NCBI GenBank assembly: GCA_041481895.1
Contig: JBGPCQ010000001.1
Span: forward strand, 26,872-90,871
Source: JAMPXD01 sp041481895
GTDB taxonomy: Bacteria > Desulfobacterota > Desulfuromonadia > Geobacterales > Geobacteraceae
DNA: 64,000 nucleotides
Direction of reading: 5' to 3'
Position numbers and translations under genes: made by a program. The notes beneath the pieces were generated by a model. That model saw nothing but the letters and a program-made list of their open reading frames with translations, made no database searches and was not told the origin of the DNA. Position 1 is the stretch's first letter. Each line of letters opens with the position of its first letter. Positions 8,229 to 16,392 of the stretch are shown one piece after another.

Positions 8229-9368
8229 TTAACTACCCATTAAGCATTCATAGATTTTATTGTAATTGACAGCCATGGTACTTGCAGAATATCTGGTCAT
8301 CACCAATTCTTTGCCGGTTTCGACCATTGTCGTTGCTGCAGCAGCATTGGTGATCATACTGGACATGCCATCTGCCAGTGCAGGTGCTGACAAGGCCGGG
8401 ACCAGTATTCCAGCTTTCCCATGCAGCAGCACCTCAGGCACTCCGCCGACACTTGTCGAGACTATCGGAACACCTGCCAGCATTGCTTCGAGGATGACCA
8501 TCGGCAGCCCTTCGGTCAAAGAGGATAGGACAAAAACGCGGATCAGGGACAGATACCATTTGGCGTTGGCCATATAACCTGGCATCAGCACCCGCCCTTC
8601 AAGTCCCAGATCCCTGATTTTTGCCTCCAGGGAGCCCCGTTCCCCGCCTTCTCCCAGGATCACCAATCTAACTTCGGGGTTAGTTTTTGTCACTTCTTTC
8701 ACGGCGTCCAGAAGAATATCGAACCCCTTTTCAGGCGAGAGGCGGCCGATTGCGCCGAGCGTATACCCACCACGGCAAAAATCGACGATGCCTCGGTCCA
8801 TAGGCCCCTCAACTTCAGAATCGTGGACAGACAAACCGTCATCGGTTACCGGAATGCCATTGTTGACCACCTGGCAATTCTGAATCACGCGCTTTCTCAT
8901 CCCGGAATGCGTGCGCATGGATTCACTGACCAGGACCACCTGATCGATAAAGTCAAGGCTCAGGGAATCGAGCCACTCATACACGCGCATCCTGTTCATA
9001 CCACCTGTGCTGCACCAGCCGTGGACCGTCGCAACGAGAGGGAGACGGCGGAAGCTGCGGGGCAGAAACCCGAAGAGGATATTCCCCTTGTAGCCGTGGG
9101 AATGGAGCAGGTCGAATTTCTCCCGCCAGGCGAACCGCAACACCCTGAATGCCCCCGGGATATTGGGTCCGGGACGCATCCGAAACTTCTCCACCCTTAC
9201 CCCCCTCCGCAGCGCTTCGGTCTCCAGCGGCTTCTCGACTATATGCGGCTCACCGATGCTGGCAATTACCGGCTCCAGCCCCAGCCTGGCCTGCTCGGTA
9301 ACGAGATTGAGGAGCATGACTTCCGCTCCGTACAAGCCGCCGCTGTCGATGACATGAAGCACTTTCAT
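8229..9368 (-). CDS. Glycosyltransferase family 4 (GT-B)
   Basis: 379 residues. The N-terminal half shows the usual MKVLHVIDSGGLYGAE opening and LLHSHGYKGNILF. The C-terminal half has the nucleotide-sugar site: LGAIGRLSPEKGFDILLDA, LVILGEGGERGSLE and the EX7E-type stretch SSLTEGLPMVILEAM with GVPIVSTSVGGVPEVL. These match retaining GT-B enzymes that assemble exopolysaccharide repeat units at the inner membrane. It starts 3 nt after the stop of the EpsI-GT2 gene and ends 26 nt before the SDR gene. Donor and acceptor are unknown. Confidence 0.9.
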   Translation of the reverse strand: MKVLHVIDSGGLYGAEVMLLNLVTEQARLGLEPVIASIGEPHIVEKPLETEALRRGVRVEKFRMRPGPNIPGAFRVLRFAWREKFDLLHSHGYKGNILFGFLPRSFRRLPLVATVHGWCSTGGMNRMRVYEWLDSLSLDFIDQVVLVSESMRTHSGMRKRVIQNCQVVNNGIPVTDDGLSVHDSEVEGPMDRGIVDFCRGGYTLGAIGRLSPEKGFDILLDAVKEVTKTNPEVRLVILGEGGERGSLEAKIRDLGLEGRVLMPGYMANAKWYLSLIRVFVLSSLTEGLPMVILEAMLAGVPIVSTSVGGVPEVLLHGKAGILVPALSAPALADGMSSMITNAAAATTMVETGKELVMTRYSASTMAVNYNKIYECLMGS

Positions 9369-9371
9369 CCG

Positions 9372-11249
9372 TTACCCTTTCCGCGGCGTCCAGATCACCT
9401 GCTTCTTTCCGAGCAGGAATTTTCCGAAGGCATGGGCTGCGGCCACATTGAGAAGCGCGAAGTACTTGCTGAACGTGATCAGTCGGATACGGCAGCCGTA
9501 CTTCTCCAGCAGGGGAGAGGCCGCCGCCGCGATGTAACATCCGCTCTGAAGCATGAAAAAAGCCCTGTACGCCCATCCTTCGTCGAGAAGGACCAGGTTT
9601 GCTCCGTATGCGCCGGCGATAAAAAAGAAGCAAAGATAGCGCAGAACCTTGTGGGACCACAACTGCCAGGCGAAAAGAGGATGCCGCATGAACGAAAGCT
9701 GCTGCCGCATGTCATAGAGCGCCCACAGCGCCCGCAGGGACACCCTCACCCGCATCCTGTATTCGTCGGTGGATTTGCCGAGCGCAGGCTCCTTAAGCAG
9801 AGCCCGGGGCTCGTACACCACGCGATATCCCTGTTCGACAACCTTCAACGGCATGACGAAGTCGGGGAGCTGGTCAGCGCTCATCGGGTCGTAGAGTTCT
9901 TTTCTCATCGCGTCGATGCCCCCGTCGACACCCACGATGGAACCGAAGCGGGTTTCGACTTCCCGCAGTGCATTCTCGTATTTCATGTAGGCGGAACATC
10001 CGTCACCGACGGTGGTGCCGTCCGGATTGGCATAGATCATCTTGCCGGTCACATAGCCAACAGCGGGGTCGGCGAAATTTTCGACGAGCCGACGTACAGC
10101 ATCAGGGGCATAGAGGGAATTTGCATCGGAGAAGACGATAACGTTCCCCCTGGCCCGGGAAACTGCCATATTGAGGGCCGATGTCTTCCCTCCGCGGGGC
10201 TCCTGGCGCAGCAGTCGGACGTTGTCATCCGCGTACTTCTCCACGATGGCGTCGGTCCGGTCGGTCGATCCATCGGAAATGACGATTATCTCAAGTTTTT
10301 CACGGGGGTAATCCAGCGTCAGCTTGTTCTCGATGGTTTGCCCGATCACCTGCGCTTCATTGTAAGCCGCGATGACGATCGTTACGCCGGGTTCGTGCGC
10401 GCCCCGCCTCACCGGGCGGGGCGCAAGGCACGAAATCAGCCATGCTGACAGGGGATAGCCGATGTAGACGTACACGGCGAAGAAAAGCGCCATGAAGAAG
10501 ACCGCTTTTGCGGTCCGCGCGTCCAGGCTGAACGAAACGAAAGGGTACGGGACGACAACAGCCGCCTCCGCTCTGTCGCCGGCTCCATAACCGTTCGCTG
10601 CGTCGCCCCTGACGTAAGAGAGAAAAACGGGGTAAAAATTCACGATGAAATCGTCGATAATCCGGTGCGCTTCCTCTACCGGTCGGTCGCCGATCGGACA
10701 GGATATGCGGACGAAGGCGTTGTCCTCGCCTGACTTGAGAAACCTTTGCCGCAGCAGGGAAACCTTTTGCCCCAGCGTACCGGGCGAAGTGTGGTCATAG
10801 GCCTGAAACCAGTAGAAGATCATCTCTTTCAGGCCGTCACGCTCTGCAATCATCGACGAGTAGGAGACTGCCGGAAATCCTGATCGGGTGTTCACCTCGC
10901 CCAATCTTATGCCTTCCACGTTCCACCCCTGTCCCGGAAAACAGACGAGCGGATCGTGGGCTGCGCCGACATTTTTGGCGCTCAGATAGTAACCGACATA
11001 GAGGGAGACCGAATCGTTCCCTTTGCGGTATGAACGGAAAACGTGGTCGTCAAGCTTGAGTTCCCGAACTATTTCCTGGCTGAGCGGCTGATCCTGAATC
11101 CTCTGCCAGCCTCCAAACTCCTCCAGCGCCGTGGAGAGGGGGGCATACTTCGGCCCGGCTTCAATGTGCTGCTGTCGGAAGACGAAGAAGGCGGTCAATC
11201 CGAACAGCAAGATCAGGAAAAGAATTCTCAGGCTGCTTATTTGTCCCAT
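9372..11249 (-). CDS. EpsI domain fused to membrane GT2 glycosyltransferase
   Basis: 625 residues in one uninterrupted frame; the ATG at 11249 is preferred over a TTG at 11273 because AGGAG precedes it. After one N-terminal membrane segment, residues about 30-220 are an exosortase-associated EpsI (DUF3485) domain with AAHDPLVCFPGQGW (His and Cys conserved in the family) and a membrane-distal FYWFQAYD. A second membrane segment (about 250-272) leads to a GT2 domain with VTIVIAAYNEA, VISDGSTDRT and FSDANSLYAP, plus C-terminal membrane helices. EpsI usually follows or is fused to the exosortase; fusion to a glycosyltransferase is unusual as far as I know. The start overlaps xrtA by 13 nt. The EpsI part should face the periplasm and the GT2 part the cytoplasm. 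Confidence 0.88.
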   Translation of the reverse strand: MGQISSLRILFLILLFGLTAFFVFRQQHIEAGPKYAPLSTALEEFGGWQRIQDQPLSQEIVRELKLDDHVFRSYRKGNDSVSLYVGYYLSAKNVGAAHDPLVCFPGQGWNVEGIRLGEVNTRSGFPAVSYSSMIAERDGLKEMIFYWFQAYDHTSPGTLGQKVSLLRQRFLKSGEDNAFVRISCPIGDRPVEEAHRIIDDFIVNFYPVFLSYVRGDAANGYGAGDRAEAAVVVPYPFVSFSLDARTAKAVFFMALFFAVYVYIGYPLSAWLISCLAPRPVRRGAHEPGVTIVIAAYNEAQVIGQTIENKLTLDYPREKLEIIVISDGSTDRTDAIVEKYADDNVRLLRQEPRGGKTSALNMAVSRARGNVIVFSDANSLYAPDAVRRLVENFADPAVGYVTGKMIYANPDGTTVGDGCSAYMKYENALREVETRFGSIVGVDGGIDAMRKELYDPMSADQLPDFVMPLKVVEQGYRVVYEPRALLKEPALGKSTDEYRMRVRVSLRALWALYDMRQQLSFMRHPLFAWQLWSHKVLRYLCFFFIAGAYGANLVLLDEGWAYRAFFMLQSGCYIAAAASPLLEKYGCRIRLITFSKYFALLNVAAAHAFGKFLLGKKQVIWTPRKG

Positions 11250-12109
11250 CTGCAGATCACTCCTTTTACGCAAAGAAACAAACCGACGGCACAGGCAAAG
11301 ATAAAGAGCCCAAACAGCGTGTGCGCCGGTTCCCGGGCAAGGTCGAACCCGGCATAGTAAAAGGCCGCTATCATTATCAGTACCCGGAGGATGTTGACCA
11401 CTATGGCAACGGGGATTGCACTGAGGAACAGCACTCCGCGCAAGGGGTTAGAGCGCACGGTCAGATAGGCGAAAACCGCTCCCAGTGCCATCATGGCCGT
11501 GAGGGAACGCAGACCACTGCACGCTTGAACCACTTGGAGCGTCTGCTGCGGAAGATGAATGACATTCCCCTCGCGGTAAATCGGTATACCGGCGAGAGAT
11601 GCCGCGGCGGTCGCCATCTTGGAGACGAAGATCTGGAGGGGAATGGTCAGGGCCGAGTATATCTGCGCCGGCACAGGAATCATAAACAGGAGGAGCGAGA
11701 GAGGGAAGATGCAGCATCTGAAAAGACCGAATCCGAAAAGAAAGATGATGACCCCGGCAAGTGAGGGAATGAAAGAGAAGGAGGCGGCTGTCTCGATTTC
11801 GGCCAGTCTGGCGAAGAGGTAAAGCGCCAGTCCAGCCAGGATGACCGGGATTCCGACCCAGGAGGGTTTAACGGAGGTATGGGCGAGGGTTTCCCGATTG
11901 CGCCACAGGAGGTAGACGGAAAGGGGAATTATCGCGAACCCGTGAGAATAGTCGTCGGATGAGGACCACGAACTGACCAGTTTCTCCAGGACGGGGAAAT
12001 AGGCAAGGACGAACATCCCGGCAAGGAGGGTGAGAAGCAGATGGGCCGGATTCAGGCCGGCCGTATGAAGCTGAAACTGATTGGCTGTTTTACCGGTTTC
12101 TGCGTTCAT
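11237..12109 (-). CDS. xrtA: Exosortase A (XrtA/EpsH)
   Basis: 290 residues with about eight membrane helices. Exosortases recognise the C-terminal PEP motif of exported proteins and cleave before the membrane helix, a sortase-like transpeptidation. The catalytic set is intact: Cys197 in VVQACSGLRSL, Arg242 in NILRVL and His263 in AHTLFG. The upstream SSDDYSHGF and LSVYLLWRNRE are also typical. The start overlaps the deacetylase stop as ATGA, and the end overlaps the EpsI-GT2 gene. The likely substrate in the window is the PEP-CTERM protein at 24363. Confidence 0.96.
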   Translation of the reverse strand: MNAETGKTANQFQLHTAGLNPAHLLLTLLAGMFVLAYFPVLEKLVSSWSSSDDYSHGFAIIPLSVYLLWRNRETLAHTSVKPSWVGIPVILAGLALYLFARLAEIETAASFSFIPSLAGVIIFLFGFGLFRCCIFPLSLLLFMIPVPAQIYSALTIPLQIFVSKMATAAASLAGIPIYREGNVIHLPQQTLQVVQACSGLRSLTAMMALGAVFAYLTVRSNPLRGVLFLSAIPVAIVVNILRVLIMIAAFYYAGFDLAREPAHTLFGLFIFACAVGLFLCVKGVICRWDK

Positions 12110-12987
12110 GATAATCCCTGACTGTCTGAGCGATCCGTCGGCAGGCTCTCGATGCCGAGAACGTTCCTGACGGTCGAAAAGCTGAAGTTTTCCAGGAGGT
12201 GAATGATCCTTTTCTCCGTCTTCTCCAGGTTCAGATAGTGCCTGAAACGGGATTTGAGGCCGGCCTTAATCCTGGGTTGCCCGGGGTCTATCTCCCACGG
12301 GTGAAAGTAGACCACTGCCGGCTGTTTCTCGCGGGTATTGATGTAGTTGATGGCACGCCCGACGAGTGAAGCGGGCAGAAGACGAAGATACCCACCACCA
12401 GCGATCGGCATGCACGATTGCCACTTCCCGACTTTCAGGGGGAAGGTGGAAATCGGAAATTCCCTGATGGTTCCCGCTTGAGTCCGAATCTCATGGGGAA
12501 ATCGCTCGCCGCCCGGAATACCGTAAATATCGTGCAGCACGGGAAACGTACTCGAATCATAGGTGTAGCCCTCAGCAGCCAGAATTTCGAATGCCCACAA
12601 CGACTGCCTGGTGATGGAATAGCTGGGCGCCCGGTAACCGCATACCTTTTCCCCGGTTATATCTTCCAGGATAATTTTGGCCTTGCGTACATCGGCACGA
12701 AACTTTTCAGGGCCGATTCGGTAGATCAGTTCATGGCCATAACCATGGCTGGCAATTTCATGGCCGGAATCCCGGATTCTTCTGACAAGTATCGGCAGCC
12801 TCTCGGCGACCCATCCGAGAACGAAAAATGTCGCGCTTACCTTATACTCTTCAAGAATATCGAGGATCTTGCAGGTATTGTTTTCGACACGCAGGGGATA
12901 ATGGTGCCATTCATCCCGGCGTACATGCCGCTCAAAGGCGGTCACCTGGAAGTAGTCTTCGACATCTATGGTGAGGGCGTTCAACAT
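12106..12987 (-). CDS. XrtA-system polysaccharide deacetylase (DUF3473 type)
   Basis: 293 residues. It opens with NALTIDVEDYFQVTAFE, typical of the PEP-CTERM-linked NodB-fold deacetylases. SATFFVLGWVAERLP and GHEIASHGYGHELIY give the metal-binding His pair, and CGYRAPSYSIT and VYFHPWEIDPGQP the other catalytic loops. The C-terminal about 60 residues match the DUF3473 extension. The start could be ATG at 12987 or GTG at 12990; both overlap the stop of the upstream fusion gene and share AGGAAGG. It probably removes acetyl groups from the exopolysaccharide or its lipid-linked precursor; no signal peptide is evident. Confidence 0.92.
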   Translation of the reverse strand: MLNALTIDVEDYFQVTAFERHVRRDEWHHYPLRVENNTCKILDILEEYKVSATFFVLGWVAERLPILVRRIRDSGHEIASHGYGHELIYRIGPEKFRADVRKAKIILEDITGEKVCGYRAPSYSITRQSLWAFEILAAEGYTYDSSTFPVLHDIYGIPGGERFPHEIRTQAGTIREFPISTFPLKVGKWQSCMPIAGGGYLRLLPASLVGRAINYINTREKQPAVVYFHPWEIDPGQPRIKAGLKSRFRHYLNLEKTEKRIIHLLENFSFSTVRNVLGIESLPTDRSDSQGLS

Positions 12988-15407
12988 CACAAAACCTTCC
13001 TCACTTCCAGAATTACCCGGTTAACCTGGTAATTGTCCGTGGCGATGCCGGGCGAAGAGTAGTTGATGTACTTGTAGTTCAGCGCTACGGTCAGACCTTC
13101 GCCCAGCAGGTAGCTGAGACCGCTGACGACGAAAAAGTGGCGGGTGTAGCTACCCGCATGGAGATTGCCCGCCTTGCCGGGGGCAATGAGGTCTTTCTGG
13201 TCATATTTATCGGCGGTGAAGGCGAGGGTGCCGGTCAGCTTCGGCAGAAGCTCGTAGCTGCTTCGCACGCTGCCTCCGTATCTTCGCGTCTGGAGGCGCT
13301 CCGTCACTATGTTCTCTAACTCGGCATAGGAGAGGGTCAGCCCCAGGTCACCCCGCGCGAGCTTTTTGCTCACGTCCGCCACGTATGACGTCTGCTTGGT
13401 CGTATTACTTTGCGGATCTTCTGTGAAGGTGACGTCTGTTTTCAATGTGGCGACTACTCCGCCGAAGTCATGGGTTAAGCCGGCGTTCCAGAAGATGTTG
13501 GATAGACGACTGCCGGTGGAATACAGCATCCATGTGTTCCCCACCTGCCCGAAAACGAACGATTTTTCCGCGTATTCATAGCGGCCGCCGGCATAGGCGT
13601 CGTGCTTGTCGTAGTCATTGCTGTCCGTGATCTCATGGGTGAAGGAATAGCCGGCTGTAACACTCGCCTTTGGCGAAAACACGTGAGAAAGCTCGGCAAA
13701 GGCGCTCTGGTCTTGCCTATTCACGCCGGTTGGTTCCCGGTACCAGGTGTTCACATAGCGATAGCCCGTTTTAAGTGTCGCCAGGGTCCCCAGTCGCCAG
13801 AGGAAGTAAGGGGAGGCGGTAAAGATGTTGCGGTCCGACTGGTTGACGAACAGGTTTTCCTGGCTGGTATCCCGGCTCACATTGAGGGAGACCCTGGTGT
13901 AGGTGTCGCTCAGTTCGAGGAACATGAACTCTTCGATAACCTTGATGAGCCCCTTTCCCACAAGGTTATGGGTTATGTCGTCGCTGCGGCTGCCGCGGGC
14001 ATAGTAGCGGTTATCGAACACGTAGCCTATGTCCCAGTCCCAGAAAGGGGCCTTGTACTGCAAATTGATCCCCGGCTGCACGCGGGTGATGTAATCCGCC
14101 CTCTTGTTCGCGCTGGTTTCGAAGACGTTGTCCGTGTACTCCTCGCCGACCGTAAGGGAGGGGTGAAGCGTGAATTCGGCGGCCCCGGCGATCGTGCTCA
14201 GAAAAAAGAAGCCGAGCACAGCAAAAATTTTAAACCCCGATGCGCTGAACACGCGCCGAAGGAAGCCTTCCTTGGCGATCTTTCCCTCTGTGCCGGAGGC
14301 CTTGTCTTCACTTTCCCCATTGCCGGCTCTGTTGCCGTTCCCCTCCGGCGGGGCGGGAGACAAAGCAGCCGCCTCCGGACGATCCTTTGCCGGATATTCC
14401 AGAGCGCTGACTAGTGCGGGCCTCTCCGGATAGGTATCCTGCTTGAAGGTTTCAGGTTCTGCTCCGTAATTGTCGATGTGGTCACGGATTCCTTTGAGCA
14501 TCGAAGTGAACTCTGTATCGGCCGCCGTGGTGCATTGCCCGGGGAGGGCATCGCCGTCTGCCGGGTTTTCCCTGATAGTGGCGGTTTCGCCCCAGAAGTG
14601 ATTTTCGAAATCGAGGTCGCCGATAATGTCGGTCACTATCTCTCTGCCTATCCGTCGCGTCTCTTCGGCGAACGCCGCAAGCATGAGGAAATCGCAGATA
14701 ATGTTGATCAGGCGGGGAATCCCCCTGCTGTATGCGAAAATAGCCTCCAGGGCTTCCTGCGAGAAAAGGACCGCATCACGGTTACCGGCCGTTTCCAGCC
14801 GGTGCAGGATGTACTGCTCTGTTTCCGCAACGGTCAAGGGCTGTATTGTGCAATTGATCTTCATCCGCTGGCGGAGCTGCATCAGTGCCGGTGAAGCCAG
14901 GGTCTCCCGCAGTTCCGGCTGACCCACCAGGATGATCTGCAGGAGCTTCGCCTGATCGGTTTCCAGGTTCGAAAGCATCCGGATTTCTTCCAGCAGATCG
15001 ACGGAAAGGTTCTGCGCTTCGTCGATGATCAGGATCGGCTGGTTCCCCTGCACAAACTGGTCGATGAGAAAATCGTTCAGCTCCCGCAGAAGCGTAATCT
15101 TGTCTTTCCCCCGACTGGAGAGGCCGAAGTCGTCGTTGATCATGGCGAGCAACTGGTCGGAATTCACCTTCGTGTTGAATATCTTGGACAGGACTACCCT
15201 GCGGTCCCTCTTTTTAATGAGGTCCCTGATTATCGTGGTCTTGCCCGTACCGACTGCGCCCGTCAGGAGGATGAATCCGGCCCTTTCCTGGATGCCGTAG
15301 TCGAGGTACATCAAGACTTTTCTGTGCGATCTGCTCAGAAAAAGAAAGTCGGGGTTCGGCAACAGATCAAAGGGTTTCATGGTCAGATTGAAGAAGGATT
15401 CGTACAT
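12987..15407 (-). CDS. XrtA-associated AAA ATPase fused to outer-membrane barrel protein
   Basis: 806 residues in one open frame. Residues 1-270 are an ExeA-like ATPase: the N-terminus FNLTMKPFDLLPNPDFLF, Walker A GAVGTGKTT (50-58), Walker B ILIIDE (125-130) and VGQPELRETL. A low-complexity linker (280-380) follows. Then FLRRVFSASG plus a hydrophobic stretch ending AGAA-EF (382-412) looks like a signal peptide with an Ala-x-Ala cleavage site. The remaining about 395 residues alternate like a beta-barrel (YTDNVFETSANKRADYITR, many Y/W/F strands), matching the PEP-CTERM outer-membrane protein family. The two parts are normally separate genes. A GTG at 14252 inside the linker, with AAGGAAGG 13 nt before it, could start the barrel on its own. 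Confidence 0.88.
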   Translation of the reverse strand: MYESFFNLTMKPFDLLPNPDFLFLSRSHRKVLMYLDYGIQERAGFILLTGAVGTGKTTIIRDLIKKRDRRVVLSKIFNTKVNSDQLLAMINDDFGLSSRGKDKITLLRELNDFLIDQFVQGNQPILIIDEAQNLSVDLLEEIRMLSNLETDQAKLLQIILVGQPELRETLASPALMQLRQRMKINCTIQPLTVAETEQYILHRLETAGNRDAVLFSQEALEAIFAYSRGIPRLINIICDFLMLAAFAEETRRIGREIVTDIIGDLDFENHFWGETATIRENPADGDALPGQCTTAADTEFTSMLKGIRDHIDNYGAEPETFKQDTYPERPALVSALEYPAKDRPEAAALSPAPPEGNGNRAGNGESEDKASGTEGKIAKEGFLRRVFSASGFKIFAVLGFFFLSTIAGAAEFTLHPSLTVGEEYTDNVFETSANKRADYITRVQPGINLQYKAPFWDWDIGYVFDNRYYARGSRSDDITHNLVGKGLIKVIEEFMFLELSDTYTRVSLNVSRDTSQENLFVNQSDRNIFTASPYFLWRLGTLATLKTGYRYVNTWYREPTGVNRQDQSAFAELSHVFSPKASVTAGYSFTHEITDSNDYDKHDAYAGGRYEYAEKSFVFGQVGNTWMLYSTGSRLSNIFWNAGLTHDFGGVVATLKTDVTFTEDPQSNTTKQTSYVADVSKKLARGDLGLTLSYAELENIVTERLQTRRYGGSVRSSYELLPKLTGTLAFTADKYDQKDLIAPGKAGNLHAGSYTRHFFVVSGLSYLLGEGLTVALNYKYINYSSPGIATDNYQVNRVILEVRKVL

Positions 15408-15420
15408 TTTTTCTCCGGAG

Positions 15421-15473
15421 TTTTTGGACTCGGGACCAGGGACTCATAATTCATAAATCATAACTCGATTCTG
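15421..15473. repeat. GGGACCAGGGACT/ATTCATAA string between the kinase and ATPase genes
   Basis: The gap between the ATPase-barrel gene and the tyrosine kinase gene contains GGGACCAGGGACT followed by two ATTCATA-like words. These two word types are found apart at 62936-62952 and 53757-53771. Confidence 0.65.
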
Positions 15474-16271
15474 TCAGTAGTAATGATAACGGCCGACGTG
15501 GTCCTCGATGGTGGCTTCATTGTACACAATTCCCAACAGGTTGGGCCCCTTCAGGTATCCCAGCGCTTCGGTGATTTCGGAGAGGGTTGCGATCCCCTCC
15601 TTGACCACGAAGACGACACCGTCGACGATGGTGCTGAGGGTGCGGGACTCGGAAAATGGCAGGACAGGAGGGGTGTCGATGATTATATAACGGTCCGGAT
15701 AGCGATGCTTCATCTCCAGGAGCAGTTTCTTCACTTTCTGTGATGAAAAGAGCTCCACGGGGTTCTTCACCTTTTTTCCCGCAGGCAGCAGAGTGAGTTT
15801 GCCGATGCCGGTTCTGATCAGTGCTTTGCTGATATCAATGCCGTCGGTGAGGCAGTCGGCAAGCCCCAATTCCGCCTCGATGCCGAGATACGTGTGGATC
15901 GAAGGCCTGCGGAGGTCCGCGTCGACAAGCAATACGGTATGGTCGTGTTCCTGGGCCAGACTTATGGCGAGGTTGAGCGAGGTAATGCTTTTCCCCTCGC
16001 TGCTGAGGGAACTGCTTACCATCAAGGTGTTCTGGAAACACTCCCTGTTGGTCACTTTAACGACGACCGATTTCAGTTTCCGGTATTCCTCTGCAATGAA
16101 TGTGTGGGGATCGTTGGCCGTAACGAGAAGGGGATTTGTTACCCTGACATCGTCCCGCGACGGCGGAGGGATTAAGGAAGGAGCGGGACGCGGGACGTCA
16201 TGCGGAACGTTTGCTAGTGTCCGGCTCCGCAGCAGGGCCGCTTTTTCGAGTGCACTCTCAATTCTGCTCAT
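15474..16271 (-). CDS. XrtA-associated tyrosine autokinase (BY-kinase)
   Basis: 265 residues from the ATG at 16271; an ATG 9 nt upstream sits on top of the AGAGGA ribosome site. The P-loop variant is SSLSSEGKS, followed by VLLVDADLRRP (Walker A' and the Walker B Asp) and IIIDTPPVL. The protein ends in a short tyrosine cluster (GRYHYY), the usual autophosphorylation tail. BY-kinases of this type work with the Wzz-like protein to control polysaccharide chain length and export at the inner membrane; that partner is encoded 121 nt upstream. The cytoplasmic kinase lacks a membrane part of its own, as is usual for the split type. Confidence 0.93.
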   Translation of the reverse strand: MSRIESALEKAALLRSRTLANVPHDVPRPAPSLIPPPSRDDVRVTNPLLVTANDPHTFIAEEYRKLKSVVVKVTNRECFQNTLMVSSSLSSEGKSITSLNLAISLAQEHDHTVLLVDADLRRPSIHTYLGIEAELGLADCLTDGIDISKALIRTGIGKLTLLPAGKKVKNPVELFSSQKVKKLLLEMKHRYPDRYIIIDTPPVLPFSESRTLSTIVDGVVFVVKEGIATLSEITEALGYLKGPNLLGIVYNEATIEDHVGRYHYY

Positions 16272-16392
16272 AAAATGCATTCCTCTTAACGTAAGATGGT
16301 TATTTCGAAAGTTGTCGCATCGACCATAATCTCCTTCCCCTTGAAAGGGGAAGGAACAGCAAATACAATTTTATATCCGGACACCGCCGGCT

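Noticed and set aside
8823..10448. A 541-codon open frame on the plus strand
   Set aside because: It lies wholly opposite the GT4 and EpsI-GT2 genes, whose motifs are clear. Its own sequence has no domain pattern, so it is an antisense shadow.
13887..14420. Frameshift at the ATPase-barrel junction
   Set aside because: The frame is open through the linker, with no stop in the chosen frame and a normal signal-like segment in phase. I treat the fusion as real unless resequencing shows otherwise.
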